Positions 36,847 to 46,094 of a stretch of DNA of 64,000 nucleotides are shown here, piece by piece. The stretch's first letter is position 1, and every line of letters begins with the position of its first letter. Below the pieces are notes generated by a model, which saw only the letters and a list, made by a program, of their open reading frames with translations, did not search any database and was not told where the DNA came from. The position numbers and the translations under genes are program-made. This stretch comes from JAFGSI01 sp041287425 (GTDB lineage Bacteria; Chloroflexota; Anaerolineae; Anaerolineales; Villigracilaceae): NCBI GenBank assembly GCA_041287425.1, contig JBEULG010000004.1:1-64000 (forward strand), written 5' to 3'.

Positions 36847-37128
36847 TCACCCCGCCAAATCGTGGTACTCCGGGTGCTTCTGGAAATAGGCGGCCACGAA
36901 CGGACACAACGCCGTCACCTTCAGCTGTTGCAGCCGGGCATAGTCCAGCGCCACCCGTGCCAGCCGCGAACCAATTCCCCGCCCCTCCAGCGCCGGTGGG
37001 ACGCCTGTGTGCGTAATGACCATCCTCTCGCCCACCAGCCGATATTCCAGCACGGCGAGTTGACCATCCTCCTCGACCTCGAAACGACCCGCCTGCACAT
37101 TGTGGCGGACGGCAAATTCTGCATTCAT
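36847..37128 (-). CDS. Small GNAT-family N-acetyltransferase
   Basis: 93 aa, the compact YjdJ/COG2388 type. Seen: ITHTGVPPALEGRGIGSRLARVALDYAR (about 38-65), containing the acetyl-CoA-binding Q/RxxGxG/A-like GRGIGS, and PFVAAYFQKHPEYHDL at the end, typical of this subgroup. Substrate unknown. Its start overlaps the end of the CMD gene by 4 bp. Confidence 0.9.
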   Translation of the reverse strand: MNAEFAVRHNVQAGRFEVEEDGQLAVLEYRLVGERMVITHTGVPPALEGRGIGSRLARVALDYARLQQLKVTALCPFVAAYFQKHPEYHDLAG

Positions 37129-37478
37129 GCCTGCACCTCCCGGCCACGCTGCAGATCAAGACTCTCGACCGCATGACGCAGATGGGGGATGACGATGCTG
37201 CCGCCCACCACCAGGGCGACATTGAACGCCTCGTACAATTCCTCGTCCGTCCAGCCGGCATCCACACATTGCAAAATGTGGTAATCAATGCAGTCGTTGC
37301 AGCGCAAGACCATTGAAGCCACCAGGCCAAGCAGTTCCTTCGTCTTTGCCGAGAGAGCGCCGTCGGCATAGGCCATCGTGTCCAGGTTGAAAAAGCGCTT
37401 AATGCCCAAGTGGTCAATGCTCAGAATACGGGCGTTCATGCGGGCGCGATAGGCTTGAAATTCGTCCAGGCGAGACAT
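37125..37478 (-). CDS. Carboxymuconolactone decarboxylase/AhpD-like protein
   Basis: 117 aa from the ATG at 37478, preceded by GGAGGTG. Seen: LGLVASMVLRCNDCIDYHILQC near residues 50-71, the CxxC-xxxH redox motif of AhpD-like CMD proteins. Probably a small thiol oxidoreductase with alkylhydroperoxidase-like chemistry. Operon with the GNAT gene. Confidence 0.9.
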   Translation of the reverse strand: MSRLDEFQAYRARMNARILSIDHLGIKRFFNLDTMAYADGALSAKTKELLGLVASMVLRCNDCIDYHILQCVDAGWTDEELYEAFNVALVVGGSIVIPHLRHAVESLDLQRGREVQA

Positions 37479-37585
37479 GAAAACACCTCCAGAAAATTTT
37501 AAGTATTCTACCAGCATTCGCATATTGACTCATCCCTTCCTTTTCTTTACAATAACACAAATTATGGACAGAGTAAGTCCTTTTC

Positions 37586-37684
37586 ACTATCTTTGCACTT
37601 TTAGGGTCAGACCGCCACATTTGCCATGTGGACAGTCATCGAAACGCCAGATATGGCACAAAAATTCAAAAGTGCAAACATAGT
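37586..37684 (+). repeat. 99-bp inverted-repeat element upstream of kamA (structured RNA or MITE)
   Basis: ACTAT-C-TTTGCACTTTT (37586-37602) is inverted as AAAAGTGCAAA-C-ATAGT (37668-37684): 16 of 17 positions pair. Inside lie a 6-bp hairpin CCACAT/ATGTGG (about 37615-37631) and a 4-bp hairpin GCCA/TGGC (about 37646-37657). As RNA this is a three-way junction. It is more A/T-rich than the neighbours and also contains GGGTCAGACC. See findings. Confidence 0.65.
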
Positions 37685-37755
37685 CTCCTTTTTATCCCCT
37701 CCATCCAACGTGACCTTTACCGTTATCCATAAGATTCGCCTGAATGAGGAGAAAT

Positions 37756-39090
<1,335 letters not shown>

Positions 39091-39095
39091 CCCCA

Positions 39096-39130
39096 CCAGG
39101 GTTCGGCATGTCCGAACCCTGGCTGTTTTT
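39096..39130 (+). terminator. Terminator of kamA
   Basis: CCAGGGTTCGG / CCGAACCCTGG stem (11 bp, 39096-39122 with a 5-nt loop) followed by CTGTTTTT. Starts 6 bp after the stop codon. Confidence 0.88.
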
Positions 39131-39275
39131 CCCGCCGGCCCAAAAGAGACCCATCCGCCGCGCCGGGCGCCGACCGCGCCGGCTGCTTCCCCAACCGCTC
39201 CAGGAACGCGTTCGAGCATCCGCCAGCCTCGGCCGGATTTGCAGGAGGAGCAAATCACAATGGTAAAATTAGAAC
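39131..39275 (+). promoter_or_regulatory. Intergenic region with leaderless promoter for sbcC-like gene
   Basis: TAAAAT at 39264-39269 is exactly 6 nt before the GTG at 39276. No ribosome binding site is placed for this GTG. The rest of the region is GC-rich with nothing recognised. Confidence 0.6.
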
Positions 39276-41339
39276 GTGATTCCGCTTCGTTTGCGACTCT
39301 CCGGCTTTCTTTCCTACCGCGACCCGGCCGAGGTCGATTTCACGACCTTCGACCTGGCTTGCATCTCCGGCCACAACGGAGCGGGCAAATCGTCACTGCT
39401 CGACGCCATCACCTGGGCGCTCTTCGGGCAGGCTCGCAAACGCGACGAGTCGCTGGTCAATCTGCAATCGAAGGCCGCCGAGGTAGTCTTCACCTTCGAG
39501 TACGAGGGCAACATCTACCGCGTGCTCCGCTCGCTGCCGCGCGGCAAGACGACCAGCCTGGAGTTCCAGATCCAGCAGGCAGCCGTCGGCGACCAACCGC
39601 CGGAGTGGCGCCCCCTCACCGAGCGCACCAGCCGCGAGACACAGGCGCGCATCGAACAAGTGCTGCGCCTGGATTACGACACCTTCATCAACGCGGCCTT
39701 CTTCTTGCAAGGCAAAGCCGACCAGTTCACCCAGCAGACGCCGGGGCGGCGCAAGGAAATCTTGGGCAGCATCCTCGGACTGGAGATCTGGGAGACGTAT
39801 CGCCAGCGCGCCGCCGAACAGCGCAAGAACGTCGAGGGCGATCTGGCCTCCATTGACGGCCGCCTGCAGGAAATCGAAGCCGAACTGTCCGAGGAGGCCG
39901 AGCGCAAGGCCAGGCTGGCCGCCCTGGAGACTGAACTGGCGCGGCTGATCGCCGTCCGCCAGACGCAACAGGCCGCGCTGGAAAGCCTGCGCAAGGCGGC
40001 TGCCTCGCAGGCCGCGGCCGAGAAGGCGCGGCTGGAGGAGGAACGGCGCGGCCTGGCCGAGCAGGCCAGAGCGGTGGACGGCCAACGCGCCGCCCTGGCC
40101 GACCTGACGGCGCAGAGGGAAAAAGCGCAGAAGACGCTGGCGGCAGCCGAAGAGAAAATCGCCCGCCGGGGCGAGGTCGAAGCCGCCCGCAACGCGGGGC
40201 GCGAACAGTTCGCCCACTTGAAAGCCGAAAACGACCTGCTCAAGACGCAGATGGACGAACTCAAAGAGCGCATCGAGCGCCTGGAAGCCGCCGGGGGCGC
40301 GGCCTGTCCGCTTTGCGGCCAGCCGCTCAGCGAGGAACACCGCCGCACCACCCTGGAAAAACTCAACGCCGAGGGCCGCGAAAAAGGCGACCGCTTCCGC
40401 GCCAATAAAGCCGTCCTGGACGACCTCACCCGCCAGATTGCCGATTACGACCGGCAGATGGCCGCTTTCGAGGCCGCCGAGCGCGAACGTCTGGCCGCCT
40501 CGAGCGCCCTCGCCCAACTGAGCGAACGGCTCGAGAGCGCCCAAAAGACTGTTGAGGCCTGGGAGGCGGGCGGAGCCAAACGCCTGGCCGAAATCGAATC
40601 CCTGCTCGCCGGACAGGAATACGCCCGTCAGGAACAAGCCAGCGCCGACGAGGTTCGGCGCGCCGAACAAACGCTGCTCGACTTGCAGGAACAAGAAAAC
40701 CGGTTGAATCAGGAGGTCGGCGCGGCGCGGCAAAAGGTCAATGTGCTGGACGATCTGCGAGCACGCCGCAAACGTCTCGAAGCGGAACGAGAGGAACTGG
40801 CGCGGCAAATCGGCCGCTACAAACTCCTCGAGCGCGCCTTCGGCAAAGATGGCGTCCCGGCGCTGCTCATCGAGCAGGCCCTGCCCGAAATCGAGGCGCG
40901 CGCCAACGAATTGCTCGACCGTCTCTCGGACGGCAGCATGTCGGTTCGCTTCGTCACCCAGGCCGGCTACAAGGACAAAAAGCGCGACGACCTGCGCGAG
41001 ACGTTGGAGATTCAAATCAGCGATGGCACCGGGCAGCGAGATTACGAACTGTTTTCGGGCGGCGAGGCGTTTCGGGTCAATTTCGCCATCCGGCTGGCGC
41101 TCTCCCAGGTGCTGGCCGCCCGCAAAGGCGCCCGCCTGCAAACGCTGGTCATCGACGAGGGCTTCGGTTCGCAGGATGTCCAGGGCCGCCAGCGGCTGAT
41201 CGAGGCCATCAACGCCGTGCGCACCGATTTTGCCAAAATCCTGGTCATCACCCACATAGATGAACTCAAGGACGCTTTCCCCACCCGCATCGAGGTCGAG
41301 AAGACAGACAGAGGCTCGCAGGTAAGGGTAATCGGATGA
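39276..41339 (+). CDS. SbcC/Rad50-like SMC-type ATPase
   Basis: 687 aa from GTG. Walker A GHNGAGKS (32-39), two coiled-coil arms (about 180-335 and 365-525), a zinc hook CPLC at 344-347, then the signature and Walker B (LVIDEGFGSQD near residue 627). This is the Rad50/SbcC arrangement for dimerising through the zinc hook and processing DNA ends with an SbcD/Mre11 nuclease. The protein is short (SbcC is usually about 1000 aa). No sbcD lies upstream, where it is usually found, so the partner must be elsewhere or absent. Confidence 0.85.
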   Translation: MIPLRLRLSGFLSYRDPAEVDFTTFDLACISGHNGAGKSSLLDAITWALFGQARKRDESLVNLQSKAAEVVFTFEYEGNIYRVLRSLPRGKTTSLEFQIQQAAVGDQPPEWRPLTERTSRETQARIEQVLRLDYDTFINAAFFLQGKADQFTQQTPGRRKEILGSILGLEIWETYRQRAAEQRKNVEGDLASIDGRLQEIEAELSEEAERKARLAALETELARLIAVRQTQQAALESLRKAAASQAAAEKARLEEERRGLAEQARAVDGQRAALADLTAQREKAQKTLAAAEEKIARRGEVEAARNAGREQFAHLKAENDLLKTQMDELKERIERLEAAGGAACPLCGQPLSEEHRRTTLEKLNAEGREKGDRFRANKAVLDDLTRQIADYDRQMAAFEAAERERLAASSALAQLSERLESAQKTVEAWEAGGAKRLAEIESLLAGQEYARQEQASADEVRRAEQTLLDLQEQENRLNQEVGAARQKVNVLDDLRARRKRLEAEREELARQIGRYKLLERAFGKDGVPALLIEQALPEIEARANELLDRLSDGSMSVRFVTQAGYKDKKRDDLRETLEIQISDGTGQRDYELFSGGEAFRVNFAIRLALSQVLAARKGARLQTLVIDEGFGSQDVQGRQRLIEAINAVRTDFAKILVITHIDELKDAFPTRIEVEKTDRGSQVRVIG

Positions 41340-42514
41340 ACGGGGTATTCCTGGCCCTTTTCTCGACCCTGGCCTGTCTGGCCGGCATCGCCATCGTCAC
41401 CTGGCTGCACAATCAACACCAGTTGGATTTCGTCGTCCGGCCGGTTCCGCCGCCGGCGAGCGGGCCGTGCATCTCGGTCATCGTCCCCGCTCGCGACGAG
41501 GAGCGCAACATCCGGCGTTGCATCGAGGCGTTGCTCGCCCAGACCTGGCCAGACTACGAGATTCTGGTGCTGGATGACCGTTCGACGGACGCCACCCCGC
41601 GCATCCTGGCCGAACTGGCCGAACAAAACCCCCGCCTGCGTTCTCTGCGCGGGGCGGACCTGCCCCCCGGCTGGGCCGGAAAACCCCACGCCTTGTACCA
41701 GGCCGCGGCCCAGGCGCGCGGCGAGTGGCTGTGTTTCGTTGACGCCGACACCTTCCTCGCTCCCCAGGCACTCGCCTCGGTCTTCGCCCAGGCGCAGGCG
41801 ACCGGCGCCGACCTGTTCACCATCATGACCGCCCAAGAAGTGAAAACCTTTTGGGAGCGGGTCATCTTGCCGCTGGTTTTCACCGCCCTCTCGGTGGGTT
41901 TCTCGCCGCGCAAGGTCAACGACCCGCAGCGCAAAGACGCCATCGCCAACGGACAATTCATCTTCATCCGGCGCGCCGTCTACGAGGCAGTGGGCGGACA
42001 TGCAGCCATCCGAGACTCCATCGTGGAGGACAAAGACCTGGCCGTCCTGGTCAAGGGCGCAGGCTATCGGCTGGTGATGGCCGACGGCCGACAAGTCGCC
42101 GCGACGCGCATGTACACCTCCCTGCCGGAGATGTGGGAAGGCTGGACGAAGAACATTTTTCTCGGCCTGAAAAGTTCGGCCGGAATGCTCCTGCTGGGCG
42201 CCTTGGGGGCTTTTCTCAGCCTGATGGCCGCCCTTGCCCTGCCGCTCTGGCTGGCGGGCGGCCTGGCCTGGTACGCCGCCGGCGGCGGGTCCGCCGCGCT
42301 GGTGGTAGCGGGCGAGGCGGCGCTGCTGTGGGGCTATCTCATCTTCTGGCGCGTCCTGGCGTTGCGAGGCATGGACGTGCCGCGTCTCTATGCTCTGACC
42401 GTGCCGCTGGGAGCAGCCGTCTTTGCGGCCATGATGTTCGCCTCGGCCTGGAAGGTGCTCTCCGGGCAGGGAGTCACCTGGAAAGGCCGCCGCTATCGTA
42501 GAAATGTGACTTAA
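41336..42514 (+). CDS. Family 2 glycosyltransferase, membrane-associated
   Basis: 392 aa. N-terminal membrane helix (about 3-22), GT-A domain with ISVIVPARDEERNI near residue 42, VLDDRSTD near residue 80 and a DxD-like VDADTF near residue 133, then an ED-type acceptor site (IVEDKDLAV) and three or four C-terminal helices (about 280-385). It resembles GT2 enzymes acting on carotenoid or hopanoid-type lipids. It overlaps the sbcC-like gene by 4 bp. Confidence 0.88.
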   Translation: MNGVFLALFSTLACLAGIAIVTWLHNQHQLDFVVRPVPPPASGPCISVIVPARDEERNIRRCIEALLAQTWPDYEILVLDDRSTDATPRILAELAEQNPRLRSLRGADLPPGWAGKPHALYQAAAQARGEWLCFVDADTFLAPQALASVFAQAQATGADLFTIMTAQEVKTFWERVILPLVFTALSVGFSPRKVNDPQRKDAIANGQFIFIRRAVYEAVGGHAAIRDSIVEDKDLAVLVKGAGYRLVMADGRQVAATRMYTSLPEMWEGWTKNIFLGLKSSAGMLLLGALGAFLSLMAALALPLWLAGGLAWYAAGGGSAALVVAGEAALLWGYLIFWRVLALRGMDVPRLYALTVPLGAAVFAAMMFASAWKVLSGQGVTWKGRRYRRNVT

Positions 42515-42520
42515 ATCACG
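42505..42520 (+). promoter_or_regulatory. Crp/Fnr-type operator of nrfHA
   Basis: TGTGA-CTTAAA-TCACG matches the TGTGA-N6-TCACA consensus at nine of ten half-site positions. The centre (42512.5) is about 40.5 bp before the predicted start at 42553, the class II activator position. A Crp/Fnr-family gene lies just beyond nrfA. Confidence 0.7.
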
Positions 42521-42540
42521 AACTTCTTTTTCGGAATCGT

Positions 42541-42552
42541 TACAATTAGGAA
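42541..42552 (+). promoter_or_regulatory. -10 box of nrfHA
   Basis: TACAAT at 42541-42546 is 6 nt from the GTG at 42553 and 9 nt from the adjoining ATG. The -35 (TTCTTT) is poor, which fits an activator-dependent promoter. Confidence 0.65.
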
Positions 42553-43053
42553 GTGATGAAAACATTTACCGTTTCCTGGCCGCTGATCGTCGGTCTGCTG
42601 GCATTGCTGATTGCCCTGGCAGTGTTCGCCTGGGCCAGCGACGCCCCGGCCTATGCCGGCCACGAACCTGAAACCTGCAACAACTGCCACGTCATGCACG
42701 AGGCCTACGAAAACTGGTTCCACGCCCCGCACCAACGCTGGGCGGTCTGCACCGATTGCCATCTGCCGCACGAAAATTTCATCGCCTATTGGTACGAAAA
42801 AGGCCGCTCCGGCCTGCACGATGTTTTCGTCTTCTCGACCGGCACCTATCCGGAGCGCATTCGCGCCACCGAGCGGACGCGCGCCATCATTCAGGCCAAT
42901 TGCATCCGTTGTCATTTCGACACGGTCGAGAGCCTCGTCGCGGCCTCCCAGCCGTTCGAGCGCCCGTGTTGGGATTGTCACCGCGACGTGGCCCATGGGC
43001 TGCGCGGCCTCTCGCAGTCTCCCTATCATGACGAGGAGGTGTACGACCGATGA
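42553..43053 (+). CDS. nrfH: Cytochrome c nitrite reductase small subunit
   Basis: 166 aa NapC/NirT-type quinol dehydrogenase. One N-terminal membrane helix (about 9-28) and four CxxCH haem sites at 42-46, 66-70, 117-121 and 139-143. It passes electrons from menaquinol to NrfA at the outer face of the membrane. The start is GTG (42553) directly followed by ATG (42556); either could be used. It overlaps nrfA by 4 bp. Confidence 0.95.
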   Translation: MMKTFTVSWPLIVGLLALLIALAVFAWASDAPAYAGHEPETCNNCHVMHEAYENWFHAPHQRWAVCTDCHLPHENFIAYWYEKGRSGLHDVFVFSTGTYPERIRATERTRAIIQANCIRCHFDTVESLVAASQPFERPCWDCHRDVAHGLRGLSQSPYHDEEVYDR

Positions 43054-44390
43054 AGAAGTACACACATCTGATTCTGATCGGCGTCATCCTGATTCTGACC
43101 GCCGTGCTGGTCGGGGTGCTGGTTTTCCTGAAAAACCAGCCGCCCCAGCCGCGCGCCTTCCAACCCATCGTCGCGGTGGCGCCCTTCGAACCCGATTCGG
43201 CAGTCTGGGGTGAGAACTTTCCCAATCAGTACAGCAGCATGCTGCTGACAGCCGAGAATCGCACCGACACCGAATACGGCGGCTCGAGCGGCTTCTCGCA
43301 CCTGGAACGCGATCCCCGCCAGGTGATTCTGTTCGCCGGCTATCCCTTCAGTTGGGAATACAACGACGACCACGGCCACGCCTATGCCCTGACCGACGTG
43401 GAGGCCACCGCCCGCGTCACGGCTTCCACCCACGCCACCTGCTATTCGTGCAAATCCTCCAACAATCCGGCCCTGTGGGCCGAGATGGGATTGGAAGGAT
43501 ATGACGCCATGCTCTTCTCCGAAATCGCCCCCCGCATGGAATACTCGATTGGCTGCGCCAACTGTCACGAGGCCGGGACGATGCGCCTGATCGTCACCAA
43601 CCCCTCGCTCGAGGCCGCCTTCGAGGCCCAGGGCGTGGACTGGCGCGATTTCTCCCGCCAGGAGATGCGCAGCGTCGTCTGCGCCAACTGCCATGTCGAG
43701 TATTACATGGTCGGCGAGGACAAAATCCTGACCTTCCCGTGGGCCAACGGCACCCGCATTGACCAGATCATTGCCTATTACGATGAAATCGGTTTTGCCG
43801 ACTGGACCTATCCCGGCACGGGGACGCCGATGCTCAAGGCGCAGCACCCCGAATTCGAGTTCTTTACGGCGGGCAGCACCCATTATGAGGCGGGCGTTGC
43901 CTGTGCGGATTGTCACATGCCCTACCTGCGCGACGGGGCGGCCAAATACTCCAGCCACAACATTCACTCGCCGCTGCTCGACCCGATGGCCGCCTGCGGC
44001 CAATGCCATACCGATGTTGACTATGTGATCGGGCGGGTGAATGCCATCCAGGATCAGGTATTTACCGCCAAAATCGCGGCCGAGGACGCCCTGGTGGATG
44101 CCATCACCGCGCTCACCGCCGCGGCCGCCGACCCGCGCGCCGATCCCGCTCTGCTCGAACAGGCGCGTCAACTGCACCGCCGCGCCCAATTCATGTGGGA
44201 CTTCGTCTCGGCGGAGAACAGCATGGGCTTTCACAACCCCGAATACGCCCTCTCCATCCTGACCGAGGCGACCAATCTGGCCCGACAGGCGCAAATGCTC
44301 GCCGCCCAGGCGACCGGCAACCTCGACTTGCTGCAGACCGGCATCTACTACACCATTGACCCGCCGCCGGTTCCCGCTTCGCCGCCGTAA
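43050..44390 (+). CDS. nrfA: Ammonia-forming cytochrome c nitrite reductase
   Basis: 446 aa, pentahaem. N-terminal signal-anchor (about 6-27); catalytic haem site CYSCK at 131-135 (Lys as proximal ligand), then CANCH 169-173, CANCH 211-215, CADCH 285-289 and CGQCH 316-320. A distal His is in KYSSHNIHSP (about 299-308). It reduces nitrite to ammonium with six electrons (DNRA) on the outer side of the membrane. The CxxCK form is the canonical E. coli-like class. Confidence 0.97.
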   Translation: MKKYTHLILIGVILILTAVLVGVLVFLKNQPPQPRAFQPIVAVAPFEPDSAVWGENFPNQYSSMLLTAENRTDTEYGGSSGFSHLERDPRQVILFAGYPFSWEYNDDHGHAYALTDVEATARVTASTHATCYSCKSSNNPALWAEMGLEGYDAMLFSEIAPRMEYSIGCANCHEAGTMRLIVTNPSLEAAFEAQGVDWRDFSRQEMRSVVCANCHVEYYMVGEDKILTFPWANGTRIDQIIAYYDEIGFADWTYPGTGTPMLKAQHPEFEFFTAGSTHYEAGVACADCHMPYLRDGAAKYSSHNIHSPLLDPMAACGQCHTDVDYVIGRVNAIQDQVFTAKIAAEDALVDAITALTAAAADPRADPALLEQARQLHRRAQFMWDFVSAENSMGFHNPEYALSILTEATNLARQAQMLAAQATGNLDLLQTGIYYTIDPPPVPASPP

Positions 44391-44407
44391 ACCGCCCCCG
44401 GCGCGAG

Positions 44408-44447
44408 AAAAAGGCTTCGGAGATTTGCCTGTCTCCGAAGCCTTTTT
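44408..44447. terminator. Bidirectional terminator between nrfA and the Crp/Fnr gene
   Basis: A perfect 16-bp palindromic stem AAAAAGGCTTCGGAGA / TCTCCGAAGCCTTTTT with an 8-nt loop. T-runs on both strands suit the convergent genes. Confidence 0.92.
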
Positions 44448-44465
44448 GTTCCAGAGTATAGATGG

Positions 44466-45155
44466 TCAATTCCATGGCCCCTGCGTCCATTGCTCCAGCA
44501 AGTGCGGGTCGGCGACGGTGATGCGGCGTTTCTCCACCCGAATGGCTCCCGAGCGCTCCAGTTCACGCAGCGAACGGGCGACCACCTCGCGCACCGTCCC
44601 CAGCCGGGCGGCCATCTGATCCTGAGTCAGTGGCGTGCGGGCCATCTCGCGGCGCGTTTCCTGTATCAAGCGCGCCAGGCGGTGAGTGACCTGATAGAAC
44701 GCCATCTCGCTGACTGCCTGCACCAGGTGGCGCAAATTCGCGCACAAGTTATGAATCACCTTCTGAGCAAAATCGGGGTTGGCGGCCACTGTCTGACGGA
44801 TGCATTCCGGTTCGACCACCCAGACGCGGCTTTCTTCGAGCGCCTCGGCGTTGACTGGATTTCCGCCCTGGTCAAAGACCGAGACCTCGTTAAAGGTCTC
44901 TTTTTCCTGCACCAGGCGGACAATATATTGGCGTCCCTGGGGCGAAAGGCGATAAAGTTTGATGCAGCCATGGCGCACGATGTGCAATCCGGCGCAAGGT
45001 TCCCCTTCCCAAAAGAGCGGCTCGCCGCGCTCGAACTGGCGTAGAGAAGTGCAATCGGCGGCACGCCGCAATTCCATTTCGGGCAGGCTCTCGAAATAGG
45101 GATTCTCGCGCAGCGCACTCAATTTTTCATCGAATTCGACCTTTAAAACCCTCAT
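44466..45155 (-). CDS. Crp/Fnr-family transcriptional regulator
   Basis: 229 aa. Cyclic-nucleotide-binding-like beta-roll (about 18-125; GEPLFWEGEPCAGLHIVRHG) and a Crp-type HTH (about 155-215; TQDQMAARLGTVREVVARSLREL). It lacks the N-terminal Cys cluster of oxygen-sensing FNR. It could sense a nucleotide, haem-bound NO/CO or redox. It is convergent with nrfHA, which carries a matching operator; regulation of nrfHA is the obvious hypothesis. Confidence 0.92.
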   Translation of the reverse strand: MRVLKVEFDEKLSALRENPYFESLPEMELRRAADCTSLRQFERGEPLFWEGEPCAGLHIVRHGCIKLYRLSPQGRQYIVRLVQEKETFNEVSVFDQGGNPVNAEALEESRVWVVEPECIRQTVAANPDFAQKVIHNLCANLRHLVQAVSEMAFYQVTHRLARLIQETRREMARTPLTQDQMAARLGTVREVVARSLRELERSGAIRVEKRRITVADPHLLEQWTQGPWN

Positions 45156-45178
45156 AACTCCGATTCCTTATCCGCGAA

Positions 45179-45425
45179 ATCCGTTCCCATCCGTGATTCC
45201 GTGACAGCATCCGTTTCCACATCCGTTCCCATCCGTGATTCCGCGACAGCATCCGTTTCCACATCCGTTCCTATCCGTGATTCCGTGACAGCGTCCGTTT
45301 TCATCCGTGATTCCGCGACAGCGTCCATTTTCATCCGTGATTCCGTGACAGCATCCGTTTCCAACCATCCGTGATTCCGTGACAGCGTCCGTTTTCAACC
45401 GTGATTCCGTGACAGCATCCGTTTT
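45179..45425. repeat. 30-bp tandem repeat array (about 7.5 copies)
   Basis: Units of the form RTCCGTTTTCATCCGTGATTCCGTGACAGC, most 30 bp, two 42 bp (an extra ATCCGTTTCCAC) and one 34 bp. No unique spacers. The minus strand is open through part of it (a 10-residue METDAVTESR-like repeat), but no ribosome binding site or gene-like frame is convincing. It fills the whole gap between the phosphoribosyltransferase stop and the Crp/Fnr start. Confidence 0.9.
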
Positions 45426-45937
45426 CAACCGTCTGCGCCCGTCAACACATGGTCGGCGCCGCGGTCGACCTCCCACGGATAGATAACGTACGCGTCGGTG
45501 GCTTCGGCGTAATAATCTGGTCGCAGCGTGCCGAACAGCGAGCGGTAAGGGTTGAAATGCAGGACGCAAGTCTCGGGGAAGCCCCCGGCCGCCGAAACGC
45601 GGTTCTTGACGGCGGTCATCGTCCGCCCCGAACCCCAGACGTCATCCACGCACAGGACGCGCCGGCCGCGCAGCAATTCATCGGCAGGGAACTGGATAAA
45701 GGTCGGCCAGGCCAGCAGCGAGGTCTTTTCGGCCGCCAGCAAGGCGGGGAAATCCACCGCCGCCGTCAGCAGCGTGGTCAGGCCCATTTTCTCGGCCAGC
45801 AGACCGCCGGGGATGACCCCGCCGCGCGTCACCATCAGCAGCGCGTCGAACTCCCCCCTGAACTTGGGCAGCAGGGAATCGATCAGACGATGGACATCGT
45901 CCCACGAGAAAATGATGTTGCGCGGACCGGCCTGCAT
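45425..45937 (-). CDS. Type I phosphoribosyltransferase
   Basis: 170 aa. Seen: LLMVTRGGVIPGGLLA near residue 34 and the PRPP-binding VLCVDDVWGSGRT near residue 94. This is the fold of purine/pyrimidine salvage enzymes such as hypoxanthine or xanthine phosphoribosyltransferases; the base is not clear. It starts 2 bp after the stop of a 40-aa ORF, so the two are translationally coupled. Confidence 0.85.
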   Translation of the reverse strand: MQAGPRNIIFSWDDVHRLIDSLLPKFRGEFDALLMVTRGGVIPGGLLAEKMGLTTLLTAAVDFPALLAAEKTSLLAWPTFIQFPADELLRGRRVLCVDDVWGSGRTMTAVKNRVSAAGGFPETCVLHFNPYRSLFGTLRPDYYAEATDAYVIYPWEVDRGADHVLTGADG

Positions 45938-45939
45938 AA

Positions 45940-46062
45940 CTAGCCCAGAACAGCCCAGAGCGGAGCAGACCCGGCGGCCTGAGCCTGGAGGAGGTCTCTA
46001 TCCTTGATGGTCATCTGCCAGGTTTGCTTGAGAAAAGACCAACCGCGCGCGAAGGATTGCAT
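45940..46062 (-). CDS. 40-aa ORF resembling the start of a DUF6159-type protein
   Basis: 40 aa with GAGGTG seven bases upstream and its stop 2 bp from the phosphoribosyltransferase start. The N-terminal half (FARGWSFLKQTW...KDRDLL) resembles the opening of DUF6159-like membrane proteins, but the membrane part is missing and replaced by a short Ala/Gly tail. It may be a truncated remnant or a leader peptide for the next gene. The resemblance is from memory. Confidence 0.45.
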   Translation of the reverse strand: MQSFARGWSFLKQTWQMTIKDRDLLQAQAAGSAPLWAVLG

Positions 46063-46094
46063 GGGAACACCTCAAAAACGATAAGATGGACTAA

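Noticed and set aside
37586..37684. Lysine riboswitch before kamA
   Set aside because: The element has a simple three-way shape and lacks the conserved five-helix core and sequence blocks of the L box.
44466..45155. Oxygen-sensing FNR
   Set aside because: The N-terminal Cys cluster needed for the 4Fe-4S centre is missing, so only the broader Crp/Fnr family is claimed.
45179..45425. CRISPR array
   Set aside because: The units follow each other directly with no unique spacers, unit length varies by small insertions, and no cas genes are present.
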